Below, piece after piece: positions 1 to 8,529 of a stretch of 64,000 nucleotides of DNA. The first letter of the stretch is position 1, and the number at the start of each line of letters is the position of its first letter. The translations under genes were made by a program, and so were the position numbers. Source of the stretch: Nioella sp965215655 (GTDB taxonomy: Bacteria; Pseudomonadota; Alphaproteobacteria; Rhodobacterales; Rhodobacteraceae); contig NZ_OZ244111.1 in assembly GCF_965215655.1 (NCBI RefSeq), positions 1,488,001 to 1,552,000 of the forward strand. The letters are read 5' to 3'. Below the pieces are notes generated by a model. The model had not been told where the DNA came from and searched no databases. It was given only the letters and a program-made list of their open reading frames with translations.

Positions 1-1034
1 ACCTTGTCATGGGTCACATCGACCGACACATGATCGAGCGGCCAGCCCTTGCGACGCGCATACATGCGGATCGTCATCGAGGTGCAGGCCCCAAGCCCGG
101 CGGCGAGGAACTGATAAGGGGTGAACCCCTGATTGGTGCCGCCATAGGCAATTGGCTCATCGGCGACCGCGTGATGGATCAACCCCGCCTGAACGTCCTG
201 ACGAAAGCCCTTCGGGTCGGCCTCTGACACGCGGGTCACGCCCTCGGGCGCGCCAATCGGCGGGGCGGGGCTGCGCAAGGTCAGGTAACGCCCCGCCCAT
301 GCGGTGATGACTTCGGCGGCGTATTCCGCATCTTCGGGGCGGCTGATCAGGTGATCGGCATCATCGAGCGTAACGAAGCTTTTGGGGTGTTTCGCGGCGA
401 GGAAAATCTCGGTGGCGTTCTCGATCCCCACGACGCTGTCGCGCGGGGCGTGCAGCACCAGAAGTGCCTTCTTCATGCTGGCAATCGCAGGCCCGAGCGC
501 CTCGGCCCGCACATCCTCCACGAACCCCTTGCCGATCCGCACTGGACGCCCACCCAGATGCACCTCGGCCACGCCGTCGCTGTCGATCCGGTCCAGCGCG
601 TCTCCGAAATTGTGGGTGACATGGCCGGGATCGAAGGGCGCTCCGATCGTCACCACGGCGCTGACGCTGTCGATCCGTCCCGCCGCCTTCAGCACCGCCG
701 CCCCGCCAAGCGAATGGCCGATAAGCATCGCAGGGGCCATGCCACGGTCGGTCAATGCCTCGGCGGCAGCCAGTAGGTCATCCACGTTGGAGGTAAACGA
801 AGTGTTCTCGAACTCGCCGCCCGAATGGCCCAACCCGGTGAAATCGAAGCGCAGAACCGCGATGCCCATTCCCGCCAGCCGCGCGGCAATCCGGCGCGAC
901 GCCGCGATATCCTTCCCGCATGTAAAACAATGGGCGAGGATGGCCGTGGCCAGATGCGGGCCTTCGGGCATGTCCAGCCGGGCGGAGAGGTCGTGCCCGG
1001 CATGGCCGGGAAATGTGAAGCGATCAGTGGGCAT
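1..1034 (-). CDS. Bifunctional alpha/beta hydrolase / OsmC family protein (3' end missing)
   Basis: The minus strand is open from an ATG at 1034 to the window edge, giving 344 residues without a stop. The N-terminal half is an alpha/beta hydrolase: the nucleophile elbow reads GHSLGG, and a C-terminal DADHL segment fits the catalytic His region. After about residue 255 the protein changes to an OsmC-type fold, with the typical LGACTSMTIRMYA helix near the window edge carrying the peroxidatic-type Cys. OsmC proteins reduce organic hydroperoxides. The fused hydrolase-OsmC architecture is a known family in proteobacteria, and its natural substrate is unclear. The second OsmC cysteine would lie beyond the window. 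Confidence 0.9.
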   Translation of the reverse strand, partial: MPTDRFTFPGHAGHDLSARLDMPEGPHLATAILAHCFTCGKDIAASRRIAARLAGMGIAVLRFDFTGLGHSGGEFENTSFTSNVDDLLAAAEALTDRGMAPAMLIGHSLGGAAVLKAAGRIDSVSAVVTIGAPFDPGHVTHNFGDALDRIDSDGVAEVHLGGRPVRIGKGFVEDVRAEALGPAIASMKKALLVLHAPRDSVVGIENATEIFLAAKHPKSFVTLDDADHLISRPEDAEYAAEVITAWAGRYLTLRSPAPPIGAPEGVTRVSEADPKGFRQDVQAGLIHHAVADEPIAYGGTNQGFTPYQFLAAGLGACTSMTIRMYARRKGWPLDHVSVDVTHDK

Positions 1035-1206
1035 GTGGGGCGTCCTTCGGGTGCGTGCCCTAGAAGACTGGCGATGCCCCGCCGGTTTCGCAACCCGCCT
1101 CACGGGGGCGTGTTGGTCCGTGTGACGCGGTGACCGAGCGTTTACGTTTTTGAAGGGTCCGACCGCTAGGCTTGCCGCGATCGAGGAAGGGATCGGAAGA
1201 TTGCGC

Positions 1207-1596
1207 ATGTTTGTCCTGTTCCTCCTGTCCACTGCGTTCCTTGTTTTCAACGGGGGCATGGCGCAGGCGCAAACCGCGAGCGCGCTGTCGCTGGAAGAAA
1301 TGGCGCTGGCGGATTGCGCGGGGCGGGCGCTTGCCGTGGAACAGGCGATGCAGGAAGGTGCCTCGCCCACGGAACACCAGACGGCTGTGGCCCGCGCCGA
1401 TGGGTTGCTGCAGGTTGCCATCAATCGCTATGTCGTGATCAGCCGGGTGGAGGCATTTCGGCGCCGCGCTGCGTTGGCCCTGGCGGCTGAAAACATGCGG
1501 ATGGAGCTTGCGACACAGATCACCGGCGCTGCGGATCGGGCGATTGACCGGGCCGAGAGCAACCTGGAAGAGGCGTGCCAACACTACCTCGACTGA
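1207..1596 (+). CDS. Small secreted protein of unknown function
   Basis: This encodes 129 residues starting at the ATG at 1207, preceded by a GGAAG-like ribosome binding site. A longer in-frame start exists at 1150, but the ATG at 1207 begins directly with a signal peptide (MFVLFLLSTAFLVF, cleavage probably after AQA). The mature part is Ala- and Glu-rich and helical, with two cysteines (in ADCAGR and EEACQHY) that could form a disulfide in the periplasm. I recognise no family. The next gene (1709) is on the same strand 112 bp away, so the two may be independent. Confidence 0.6.
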   Translation: MFVLFLLSTAFLVFNGGMAQAQTASALSLEEMALADCAGRALAVEQAMQEGASPTEHQTAVARADGLLQVAINRYVVISRVEAFRRRAALALAAENMRMELATQITGAADRAIDRAESNLEEACQHYLD

Positions 1597-1708
1597 CGGT
1601 GGACGGGCGCTTCACCGCGTGTATCGTCAGCATTTCGGCGCGGGGCTGGACGGGCCGGGCAAAACCTGATGCTTCTTAGGCCATGCCAAGTGCCATCCCG
1701 GAGGTCCG

Positions 1709-2602
1709 ATGAAGCAAAGCGCGCACTGGATCATCCCCATCCTTCGCGGATCGGGGTGGGTCGTGGCAATCGCGTGCTTGGTCCTGCTGCTGGCGGGATT
1801 TGCCGGGGCGCTTCATCCGGCGCTCGATTCGCTGGCATTGCTGCGCATTCCGGCAGCTGCAGGGTGCTTGGTTCTGGCGCTGCTTCTGGCACGACCGCGG
1901 GCGCTGGTCTGGTCCGGGGCCGGGGTATCGGCATCGGTCCTGATCGTGCTTGGTGCTGCAAGGATAGTGGCGGGACCGGACGGGCAGGGGATCACGGTCT
2001 ACCAAAAGAACCTCTGGGCCGGGAACGTTGCCAGCCGGGCGCTGATCGCGGATATCCTCGACAGCGGCGCCGATCTGGTGATGCTGCAGGAGGTGTCGGA
2101 GCGCAACATCCCGCTGCTGGCCCTGCTGGAAGACGACTATCCCCACCAGCAGTTCTGCCGCTTCTCGGCCTGGAGCGGTATGGCCGTGCTGTCCCGCCTC
2201 CCCGCTCTCGGCGACGGCATCTGTTCGGACGGGCGCGGCATGGCGGGGCTGCGGGTCGAGGGGCCGAACGGCCCGGTCTGGGCGCTGTCCATCCACTTGC
2301 ACTGGCCCTGGCCGCATGGCCAGGCACGGCAGGTGGCGCGACTATTGCCGCAACTGGACGCACTGGAGGGGCCGGTAATCATCGGTGGCGATTTCAACAT
2401 GGTGCCTTGGGGGCATGCCGTGCGAAGGATCGCGGCAGCCACCGGGACGCAGAGGTTCGGTCAACGCCTTCCGACGATCTACCCCTATGGTGTGCCCCTC
2501 CCGATCGACATGGTCCTTGCGCCGACGCCCGGCCGCAATGAACGCCGCCCGCTGTTCGGGTCCGACCATTATGGCCTTGTCGCGCGTGTTGCCGCCCCTT
2601 AG
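1709..2602 (+). CDS. Membrane-anchored endonuclease/exonuclease/phosphatase-fold protein
   Basis: The protein has 297 residues. Three hydrophobic segments occupy roughly residues 8-75, followed by a periplasmic or cytoplasmic EEP domain. Family motifs are visible in order: YQKNLW (Asn), MLQEVSE (metal-binding Glu), IHLHWPWPH, GGDFNMVP (Asp/Asn pair), PIDMVL and the C-terminal GSDHYGL (catalytic Asp-His). The domain cleaves phosphodiester or phosphomonoester bonds with Mg2+. The exact substrate cannot be read from the sequence. An AGG-rich site precedes the ATG. Its TAG stop at 2600-2602 overlaps the TAA of the convergent dddP gene by two bases. Confidence 0.85.
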   Translation: MKQSAHWIIPILRGSGWVVAIACLVLLLAGFAGALHPALDSLALLRIPAAAGCLVLALLLARPRALVWSGAGVSASVLIVLGAARIVAGPDGQGITVYQKNLWAGNVASRALIADILDSGADLVMLQEVSERNIPLLALLEDDYPHQQFCRFSAWSGMAVLSRLPALGDGICSDGRGMAGLRVEGPNGPVWALSIHLHWPWPHGQARQVARLLPQLDALEGPVIIGGDFNMVPWGHAVRRIAAATGTQRFGQRLPTIYPYGVPLPIDMVLAPTPGRNERRPLFGSDHYGLVARVAAP

Positions 2603-3933
2603 TCGCGCCAGCCCAGAAGCCGCTCGTCGAACGGGTACTGCGTCAGATTCTCGAACCCGTCTTCGGTGATCAGCACCTGATCTTCCAGCTTGATCGAGAA
2701 ATCGCCGCCCTCGGGGCTGACCAGCGCCTCGACGCAGAGTGTCATGCCCGGTTCCAGAACGTAATCGAACGCCCCCTCGACCGCGTGATCGGGATAGGCG
2801 ATCAGGGGCCATTCATCGCACAGCCCCACTCCGTGCATCAGGCAGCCGTATTTCTGCTTCTGGTACTGCGGCTCCAGCACATGGGTGTTTTTCGTCAACT
2901 CGCTGAAAGGAACGCCGGGCTTCAGCATTTCCATATTGGTCATGATGTGATCATAGGCCACGCGCATGGCGTGGATCATGTCGGGGCGCGGGTCGTCATC
3001 GCCGATCCACCAGGTGCGCGACAGGTCCGAGCAGATGCCATAGCAACCGATAAGGTCTGTATCGAAGGCTAGGATCTCGTTGTTTTGCAGCACCCGCGGC
3101 CCGCATTCCTGGAACCACGGGTTGGTGCGCGGGCCGGTGGTCAGCAGCCGGGTCTCGATCCACTCGCCGCCACGCCGGATGTTGGCCTTGTGCAGTTCCG
3201 CCCAGATGTCGTCTTCGGTCATGCCGGGTTCGGTCGCGGCTTCCATCTCGGCCATCGAGGCCTCACAGGCCAGCATCGCGCATCGCATCGCCAGGATCTC
3301 GTCCGGGCCTTTGATCGAGCGGGCCTTTTCTGTGACCTCTTCGCCTTCCACGACCTCGAAGCCTCGCGCCTCTAGCGCCCGCAGCCCGTGCAGCATGATC
3401 TTGTCCACCGCCAGCCGCTTGTTGCCGCCGGCATGTTCGCGGATCAGGTCCTCGACCTCGCCGGTCACCGCCTGCGCCTGCTGGCCAAGCTTGTCGCCCC
3501 GGTCGAAATAGAACAGGTCAAAGCCGGACCGAACCTCGCGCACCAGCGGGTTGTGATCGGCCAGGAAGGGCGAGTTCTTGTAGTCCCACAGCACCATGTA
3601 ACCATCGGCACAGACCAAACAGGCGCGAAACGGGTTATGGGTGTTCCACAGCTGCATATTGGTGCTGTCGGTGGCGTAGCGGATATTGAGCGGATCGAAC
3701 ATCAACAGCCCGCCAAGCCCGCGCTCGTTGATCTTGTCGACCAGCCGGGTCAGCCGGTACAGGCGCATAGCGGGCAGATTGGGCAGGATCAGCCCCGCCG
3801 CCTCAAACTCCGCATAGGCCAATGCGGTCGGGCCGATCTCGATCCGGTCATTGTCATTCAATGTGCCATCGGGCAGGGACACGCCCTTGGTGGGGTCGAT
3901 CTTGCGCGCGGGCAGGCGATAGGCTTCATTCAT
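2599..3933 (-). CDS. dddP: DMSP lyase DddP (M24 metallopeptidase fold)
   Basis: DddP cleaves dimethylsulfoniopropionate to dimethyl sulfide and acrylate in the cytoplasm. The 444-residue protein has the M24 'pita-bread' fold but carries the DddP set of metal ligands: D291 and D293 in AFDTDLIG, D303 in CSDLSRTWW, H367 in CLMHGVGLCDEWP, E402 in LCVEAL and E417 in IKLEDQV. These sit at a constant offset of four from the residues I recall for the crystallised Ruegeria enzyme (295, 297, 307, 371, 406, 421). The ATG at 3933 is chosen because GGGAG lies eight bases upstream; an in-frame ATG at 3948 is less well placed. The divergent gene at 4019 starts 86 bp away, so the promoters share this gap. 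Confidence 0.92.
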   Translation of the reverse strand: MNEAYRLPARKIDPTKGVSLPDGTLNDNDRIEIGPTALAYAEFEAAGLILPNLPAMRLYRLTRLVDKINERGLGGLLMFDPLNIRYATDSTNMQLWNTHNPFRACLVCADGYMVLWDYKNSPFLADHNPLVREVRSGFDLFYFDRGDKLGQQAQAVTGEVEDLIREHAGGNKRLAVDKIMLHGLRALEARGFEVVEGEEVTEKARSIKGPDEILAMRCAMLACEASMAEMEAATEPGMTEDDIWAELHKANIRRGGEWIETRLLTTGPRTNPWFQECGPRVLQNNEILAFDTDLIGCYGICSDLSRTWWIGDDDPRPDMIHAMRVAYDHIMTNMEMLKPGVPFSELTKNTHVLEPQYQKQKYGCLMHGVGLCDEWPLIAYPDHAVEGAFDYVLEPGMTLCVEALVSPEGGDFSIKLEDQVLITEDGFENLTQYPFDERLLGWRD

Positions 3934-4018
3934 GACGAAAGCTCCCATGGTCTTTGCGCCAGAGTGAGCGTGGAAACCCCGTGCTGCGCGCCGTTTTGCG
4001 GCATGAGAGAGGTCGAAA

Positions 4019-4822
4019 ATGGAAGAAATCTGCCAAAACAGCCTGCCCTTCGCGCCCTGGATGCATCCCGCCACGCGGCGGCTGCCCGGAATCCAGCCGC
4101 TCGATATGGGCGAGTGGCTGGTCCGGGACGAGGCGTTTGCCGTCCAGATGGCCCTGCGCGACCGGCTGTTGGAGGAGCGGCGGGAAGATGTATTCCGCGC
4201 TTTGCCAGAAGCGATGGCAGCAGCAGAGGAACTGTTGGGGCTGGTTCTGTCACGGCTGGATGACGGTTACCAAAGGCTGGATAGCGCCGTAACGCGGCCC
4301 GATGGAGTAACGGTCGATCTTGCAGGCGATCACCCTCTGCTCGTGGCCGCGCGGCTGGTGCAGGAGGACCTGTGCCTGCTGGACCAGAACGGGGGCGAGG
4401 GTGAACATATCCTGACTGCTGCAGCCCTGTGCTTTCCCGCAAGCTGGACCCTGGCCGAAAAGATCGGCCACCCCATGACCCGCATTCACGTTCCGGTCGA
4501 GGAGTATACCGACAACATGGCCGTCCGCGTGCAGCGCCTGTTCGACGCGCTGCATGTGGACCGGCCGCTGTGGCGGGCCAATGCGCTGCTGTATCACGAT
4601 CCGTCTCTCTACCAGCCACGGCGGGAGGGTGACCGGCGTGCGGCTCCGAAGGGCAGGGCAGACTACCTGCGGTCAGAACGCCAGAGCCTGCTGCGCCTTC
4701 CCGAAACCCGCGCGGTGGTGTTTTCCATTCACACATGGGTGTTGCCTTGGGCAAAGCTGAGCGAAGACCAGCGCGCGGGCCTTGACATCCACCCCGTCGA
4801 GACCGCAGGGCAGGGCGCATGA
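4019..4822 (+). CDS. DUF3445 haem-dependent oxidative N-demethylase-like protein
   Basis: The 267-residue product matches the PF11927 (DUF3445) family. Its characterised relative is the alpha subunit of a haem- and flavin-dependent dimethylamine demethylase from Pseudomonas. Recognisable family blocks are the N-terminal LPFAPWMHPATRRLPGIQPL, the central LCFPASWTLAEKIGHPM with PVEEYTDNMA, and the C-terminal RQSLLRLPETRAVVFSIHT. In those enzymes the demethylation releases formaldehyde from a secondary amine. The gene overlaps the next methyltransferase by four bases (ATGA), so they are translated together, and it diverges from dddP. Substrate is not shown by the sequence. Confidence 0.82.
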   Translation: MEEICQNSLPFAPWMHPATRRLPGIQPLDMGEWLVRDEAFAVQMALRDRLLEERREDVFRALPEAMAAAEELLGLVLSRLDDGYQRLDSAVTRPDGVTVDLAGDHPLLVAARLVQEDLCLLDQNGGEGEHILTAAALCFPASWTLAEKIGHPMTRIHVPVEEYTDNMAVRVQRLFDALHVDRPLWRANALLYHDPSLYQPRREGDRRAAPKGRADYLRSERQSLLRLPETRAVVFSIHTWVLPWAKLSEDQRAGLDIHPVETAGQGA

Positions 4823-6018
4823 GCCAGATCGAAGACCAGTACAACGCCTACCCCTACCCGGAACGTGATCCGGCGGACGAAAAGACACGTCTGATCACCG
4901 GGTCGCCCTCGCATCCGGTGGAGCTGGATCATTTCCTGTTCGCGGGAAAACGTGACTGGTCGCGGCCCCTGCGGGTTCTGGTGGCGGGCGGTGGCACGGG
5001 TGACGCGCTGATCCAGTTGGCGCAGGTCATGACCATGGCCGGAAAACCCTATGAGATCACCTATCTGGACCTGTCACGCTCTGCCCGGAAAGTGGCCGAG
5101 GAACGGGCCAAGGTGCGCGGGCTCAAAGGCATCCGCTTTGAAACCGGGTCGCTGCTGAACGCCGCGCAATACGGGCCCTTCGACTATATCGACTGCTGTG
5201 GCGTGCTGCATCACCTGCCGCATCCGCAGGAGGGGTTCAACGCGCTGGCCGGGGCGCTGGCCCCCGATGGCGGCATCGGCCTGATGGTCTACGCGCCCTA
5301 TGGCCGGTCCGGGGTCTATCCGTTGCAGGAAGCGTTCGGCGCTCTGTTGCAGGGCAGCCCCAAGGACCGGTTGAAAGCGGCCAAGGCGATCTATGCGCGG
5401 CTGCCGGAGGGCCATCCGTTCAAACGCAACGCGGTTCTGGTGGACCATGAACAGGGCGATGCGGGGTTCTATGACCTGCTGTTACACAGCCAGGACCGGC
5501 CCTATACGATCCGCCAGTTGCACGAGTCGCTGACCGCCGCCGGCCTGGAATCCGTGGGTTCGCCGCAGGCTTATGCCTATGATCCCGCGCCCTATATCGG
5601 TGACCCGGGGCTTCTGGTCGGGATTGATCCGCTGACCCGGATGGAGATTGCTGAGAAACTGCGCGGGACGATCAAGACCCATGTGCTCTATGCCGTGCCC
5701 GCAGGCAAGACCGAGGGCCGCGTGGCGCAGCCGACGCCGCAATCGGTGCCGCATTTCAAGGGTGGCAATGCCGCAAAGGTCGTGCAGGCGATTGCCAAGA
5801 AAGGGGTGCTGCCCCTGAACCTGGGTGGCGAAAAGGTCGAGATCCCGGTGTCTGGCGCTGTTGTGGGCCTGCTGCGCCATGTGGACGGACGTAAATCTCT
5901 GTCTGAAATCGCGGCGGCAGAGCGGTTGGACCCGGTGGCGTTCTCGGCTCTCTGGAATGGGTTTTCCAAGGATCTGGCGCGCTACGGGCTGCTCTATTAT
6001 TCTGCTATCCTGAGATGA
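4819..6018 (+). CDS. Class I SAM-dependent methyltransferase with C-terminal helical domain
   Basis: The protein has 399 residues. A Rossmann-type methyltransferase domain covers about residues 45-200: motif I is LVAGGGTGDAL, the acidic ribose-binding segment is TYLDLSRSA, and the post-motif region is YIDCCGVLHHLPHP. The C-terminal part, about residues 300-399, is not catalytic and ends in a winged-helix-like segment (SLSEIAAAERLDP...FSKDLARYGLLYY). The substrate is unknown. It is translationally coupled to the upstream DUF3445 gene, which suggests a linked role in methylated-nitrogen metabolism, but that is inference. Confidence 0.8.
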   Translation: MSQIEDQYNAYPYPERDPADEKTRLITGSPSHPVELDHFLFAGKRDWSRPLRVLVAGGGTGDALIQLAQVMTMAGKPYEITYLDLSRSARKVAEERAKVRGLKGIRFETGSLLNAAQYGPFDYIDCCGVLHHLPHPQEGFNALAGALAPDGGIGLMVYAPYGRSGVYPLQEAFGALLQGSPKDRLKAAKAIYARLPEGHPFKRNAVLVDHEQGDAGFYDLLLHSQDRPYTIRQLHESLTAAGLESVGSPQAYAYDPAPYIGDPGLLVGIDPLTRMEIAEKLRGTIKTHVLYAVPAGKTEGRVAQPTPQSVPHFKGGNAAKVVQAIAKKGVLPLNLGGEKVEIPVSGAVVGLLRHVDGRKSLSEIAAAERLDPVAFSALWNGFSKDLARYGLLYYSAILR

Positions 6019-6029
6019 ACATCGCCGCG

Positions 6030-7121
6030 TTACATCTTGAAATGCTTTGATAGTTTCAGGCCTTGGCCCTGGTAGTTCGAGGCCAGATCGGCGCCGTACA
6101 AAACCTCTGGCAGCGCCGCCATGCGTTCGTAGACCAGCCGCCCCACAACCTGCCCATGTTCCAGCACGAAGGGCGCCTCGTGACAGCGCACCTCCAGCAC
6201 CCCGCGTGCGCCTTCGCCACCTGCCGGTCCATAACCGAAACCGGGGTCGAAAAAGCCCGCGTAGTGGACGCGGAACTCGCCCACCATGGCCAGATAGGGG
6301 GCCATTTCGGCGGCGCAATCGGGCGGGATTGTCACCGCCTCCTGGCTGACGAGAATGTAGAAAGCGCCGGGGTCGAGGATGATGCGGCCCTCATCGGTTT
6401 CGATCTTTTCCCAGAACTCCGCCGGGTCATAATGGCCGATCCTGTCGAGGTCGATCACCCCGGTATGGGGCTTGGCGCGGTAGCCCACAAGATTGCCCGC
6501 AGCAGGGCGCAGATCGACGGAAAAGCCAAGCCCGTCGTCAATGACCGCCTTGCCAGAGACAAGCGGTGCCTCGGCATGGCGCGCGCGCAAGTCGGCATCC
6601 GACAGCACCGCCTGACCGGAGCGAAACCGGATCTGGTTCAATCGCATGCCAGGACGGACCAGCACCGAGAAGCTGCGCGGGCAGATCTCGGCATAGAGCG
6701 GGCCCTTGTATCCTTCTGTAATCCGGTCGAACTCCACACCGTTATCGGTGATCGCGCGGGTCAGCAGGTCGAGCCGCCCGGTAGAGCTTTTGGCATTGGC
6801 GACAGCGGTAATGCCCGGCGGCAGCGCCAGCGATTCCATCAGCGGCACCACGTAGACGCAGCCCTTTTCCAGAACCGCGCCTTTCGTCAAATCCACTTCA
6901 TGCATGGTGAACTCGGCCAGACGATCCGCCACCGTGCGACCCGCGCCCGCAAGGAACGAGGCGCGCACGCGATAGGCCGTAGTCCCAAGCCGCAGATCGA
7001 GACTGGCAGGCTGCACCTGCGTGTCGGCAAAAGGCGTGTCAGTCAGGATTTCGCCGCGCGCCGCCATGGCGAGGATCGCGTGATCGGGCAGAACGCCGGG
7101 CTGGGTCTGATCGGCTGTCAT
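6030..7121 (-). CDS. dcd: 2'-deoxycytidine 5'-triphosphate deaminase, double-length form
   Basis: Dcd converts dCTP to dUTP, feeding dTMP synthesis. At 363 residues this is the tandem, alphaproteobacterial form, about twice the length of E. coli Dcd. The N-terminal half carries QPASLDLRLG and AKSSTGRLDLLTRAITDNG; the C-terminal half carries AGFFDPGFGYG and repeats the fold (PGAFYILVSQEAV). The start ATG at 7121 is followed by a normal cytoplasmic sequence. It lies downstream of tRNA-Pro on the same strand, but a terminator-like hairpin separates them. It converges with the methyltransferase that ends 12 bp away. Confidence 0.93.
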   Translation of the reverse strand: MTADQTQPGVLPDHAILAMAARGEILTDTPFADTQVQPASLDLRLGTTAYRVRASFLAGAGRTVADRLAEFTMHEVDLTKGAVLEKGCVYVVPLMESLALPPGITAVANAKSSTGRLDLLTRAITDNGVEFDRITEGYKGPLYAEICPRSFSVLVRPGMRLNQIRFRSGQAVLSDADLRARHAEAPLVSGKAVIDDGLGFSVDLRPAAGNLVGYRAKPHTGVIDLDRIGHYDPAEFWEKIETDEGRIILDPGAFYILVSQEAVTIPPDCAAEMAPYLAMVGEFRVHYAGFFDPGFGYGPAGGEGARGVLEVRCHEAPFVLEHGQVVGRLVYERMAALPEVLYGADLASNYQGQGLKLSKHFKM

Positions 7122-7138
7122 CGCGTCCTCCTGATACG

Positions 7139-7175
7139 GAAAACCGCCCCGCCCGAATGGGCAAGAGCGGTTTTA
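7139..7175 (-). terminator. Terminator hairpin after tRNA-Pro
   Basis: On the minus strand, AAAACCGC pairs with GCGGTTTT, and the 3' arm ends in four T residues. It lies six bases past the encoded CCA of the tRNA, so it probably ends the tRNA transcript and insulates dcd. Confidence 0.65.
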
Positions 7176-7180
7176 GGTGT

Positions 7181-7257
7181 TGGTCGGGCTAGCAGGACTC
7201 GAACCTGCGACCTTCCGTCCCCCAGACGGACGCGCTACCAGGCTGCGCCATAGCCCG
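7181..7257 (-). tRNA. tRNA-Pro (anticodon GGG)
   Basis: Read on the minus strand from 7257, the 7-bp acceptor stem is CGGGCTA/TAGCCCG. The anticodon stem-loop is TCCGT-CTGGGGG-ACGGA, which places GGG at positions 34-36, and the T-loop is GTTCGAGTC. The discriminator is A (7184) and CCA is genomically encoded at 7183-7181. The D-loop contains the GGTAGCGC element. Total length is 77 nt with CCA. Confidence 0.95.
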
Positions 7258-7334
7258 ACGTTCGGCTGTTCTAGCGATTTTGCTGCGGGGTGCAAGCGGG
7301 AATAGGCCGGAAAATCGCACATCTGCAAATTAGA

Positions 7335-8120
7335 TCAGGCCGAAGGTCCGCGGCCGTCCAGCCGGTTTGCCAAGGCTTCCAGCCGGGCGACCATCGGGGC
7401 CAGTTGTTGCTGCTGCGAAAGCGAGAAGGGAACCGCGCCGTGGATCAGCGCCCGAAGCTCGGAGAGCGGGGTCGGTGGGGCGTTCTCGTCCAGGTCTTCC
7501 GGCAGGTCCACCCCCGCGCTTGCCATGGCAGCGATGGCGCTGTCCGCCGGTTCGGGTTCGGGTTCGGGTTCGGGTTCGGGTTCGGGTTCGGGTTCGGGTT
7601 CGTTTGTTTCTGAGGAGGCGAGCGCCGGGATAACATCGGGCTCAGGGGCAGGGGACATTTCCGTCGGTGCTTCCGGTTCGGAGCTGACCTCTTCCACCTC
7701 GGCAACGGGCTGTGCCGCCTCCGCAGCGGGCTCGTCCCCCGCCAAAGCCTCGATATCGACGAACCCGGCCGTTCGCGGGGCCGTGTCTTCGACGGCAATG
7801 GCCTCAACCACCTGATCCTCTGCACCGCTATCCAGATCCTCGTCGAGCGGCGGCGAGAGCGCAGCCACATGGGCCACGCCTTCCTCGCGGATCAGCTTCT
7901 GGACACCGCGAATGGTCAGGCCTTGGTCATGGAGCAGCGTCTTGATGCCGCCAATCAGGCGCATGTCAGCAGGGCGGTAATAGCGCCGCCCGCCAGCGCG
8001 TTTCACCGGCTTGATCTGGCTGAACTTGCTTTCCCAGAAGCGCAGGGCATGGGCCTCGACCTCCAGCCAATCGGCCACCTCGCGGATGGTGCGGAAGGCC
8101 TGAGGCGATTTGTCGGCCAT
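7335..8120 (-). CDS. MerR-family transcriptional regulator with Glu-Pro repeat
   Basis: The 261-residue protein begins with a MerR-type winged helix: FRTIREVADWLEVEAHALRFWESKF then RAGGRRYYRPADMRLIGGIKTLLHDQGLTI. Unlike metal-sensing MerR proteins it has no C-terminal Cys sensor. Instead it has a long acidic linker with nine consecutive Glu-Pro pairs, then a short helical tail (LRALIHGAVPFSLSQQQQLAPMVARLEAL). This gene conventionally follows ihfA in Rhodobacteraceae. Here the ihfA stop is six bases upstream of its ATG, so they are co-transcribed. The regulated genes are unknown. Confidence 0.85.
   Translation of the reverse strand: MADKSPQAFRTIREVADWLEVEAHALRFWESKFSQIKPVKRAGGRRYYRPADMRLIGGIKTLLHDQGLTIRGVQKLIREEGVAHVAALSPPLDEDLDSGAEDQVVEAIAVEDTAPRTAGFVDIEALAGDEPAAEAAQPVAEVEEVSSEPEAPTEMSPAPEPDVIPALASSETNEPEPEPEPEPEPEPEPEPADSAIAAMASAGVDLPEDLDENAPPTPLSELRALIHGAVPFSLSQQQQLAPMVARLEALANRLDGRGPSA
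7551..7604 (+). repeat. Hexanucleotide tandem repeat TTCGGG, eight copies plus partial
   Basis: Eight perfect copies of TTCGGG plus a final TTCG lie inside the merR-like gene and encode its (Glu-Pro)9 stretch on the minus strand. Because the unit is six bases, copy number changes keep the reading frame and only change linker length. Confidence 0.95.
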
Positions 8121-8126
8121 TCGGAC

Positions 8127-8429
8127 TTACCCTTTGTTGCCAGCGGCAACCCGGTCCTTCATCAGATGCGAGGGCCGGAAGGTCAGAACCCGGCGGGGCG
8201 GGATCGGGGCCTCTTCGCCGGTCTTGGGGTTGCGGCCGACACGGGCCGTCTTGGAGCGGACCGAGAAGGTCCCGAACGAGGAGATCTTGACCTGCTCGCC
8301 GTCCACAAGGCTGTCGGACATCAGTTCAAGCACCCGCTCGACAAGGCCGGCGCTTTCATTGCGCGACAATCCTACTTCTCGGAACACGGCTTCGCTCAGG
8401 TCCATGCGTGTCAGGGTCTTGCCGGTCAT
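8127..8429 (-). CDS. ihfA: Integration host factor subunit alpha
   Basis: IHF-alpha pairs with IHF-beta to bend DNA sequence-specifically. The 100 residues match the HU/IHF fold: TLTRMDLSEAVFREVGLSRNESAGLVERVL, then the signature KISSFGTFSVRSKTARVGRNPKTG with the DNA-intercalating proline arm, and IPPRRVLTFRPSHLMKDRV. It lies between fabH and merR, the normal position in the group. An 8430-8529 gap separates it from fabH and may hold its own promoter. Confidence 0.95.
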   Translation of the reverse strand: MTGKTLTRMDLSEAVFREVGLSRNESAGLVERVLELMSDSLVDGEQVKISSFGTFSVRSKTARVGRNPKTGEEAPIPPRRVLTFRPSHLMKDRVAAGNKG

Positions 8430-8529
8430 GACTGTCCTCCCAGGGTGGTTGGCCCATCCTGCGCCTTCACAGATAGCAAGTCAATATCAAGGGCTTGGGC
8501 GTTAACGTTCTAAGCGGGGCCTCGCCGCC

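Noticed and set aside
7551..7604. CRISPR-like tandem repeat
   Set aside because: The unit is six bases without spacers and codes for part of a protein. No CRISPR array or cas gene is visible anywhere in the window.
7525..7815. Plus-strand frame rich in Ser-Gly repeats
   Set aside because: It is the complementary reading of the (Glu-Pro) hexamer repeat in the merR-like gene and has no independent support.
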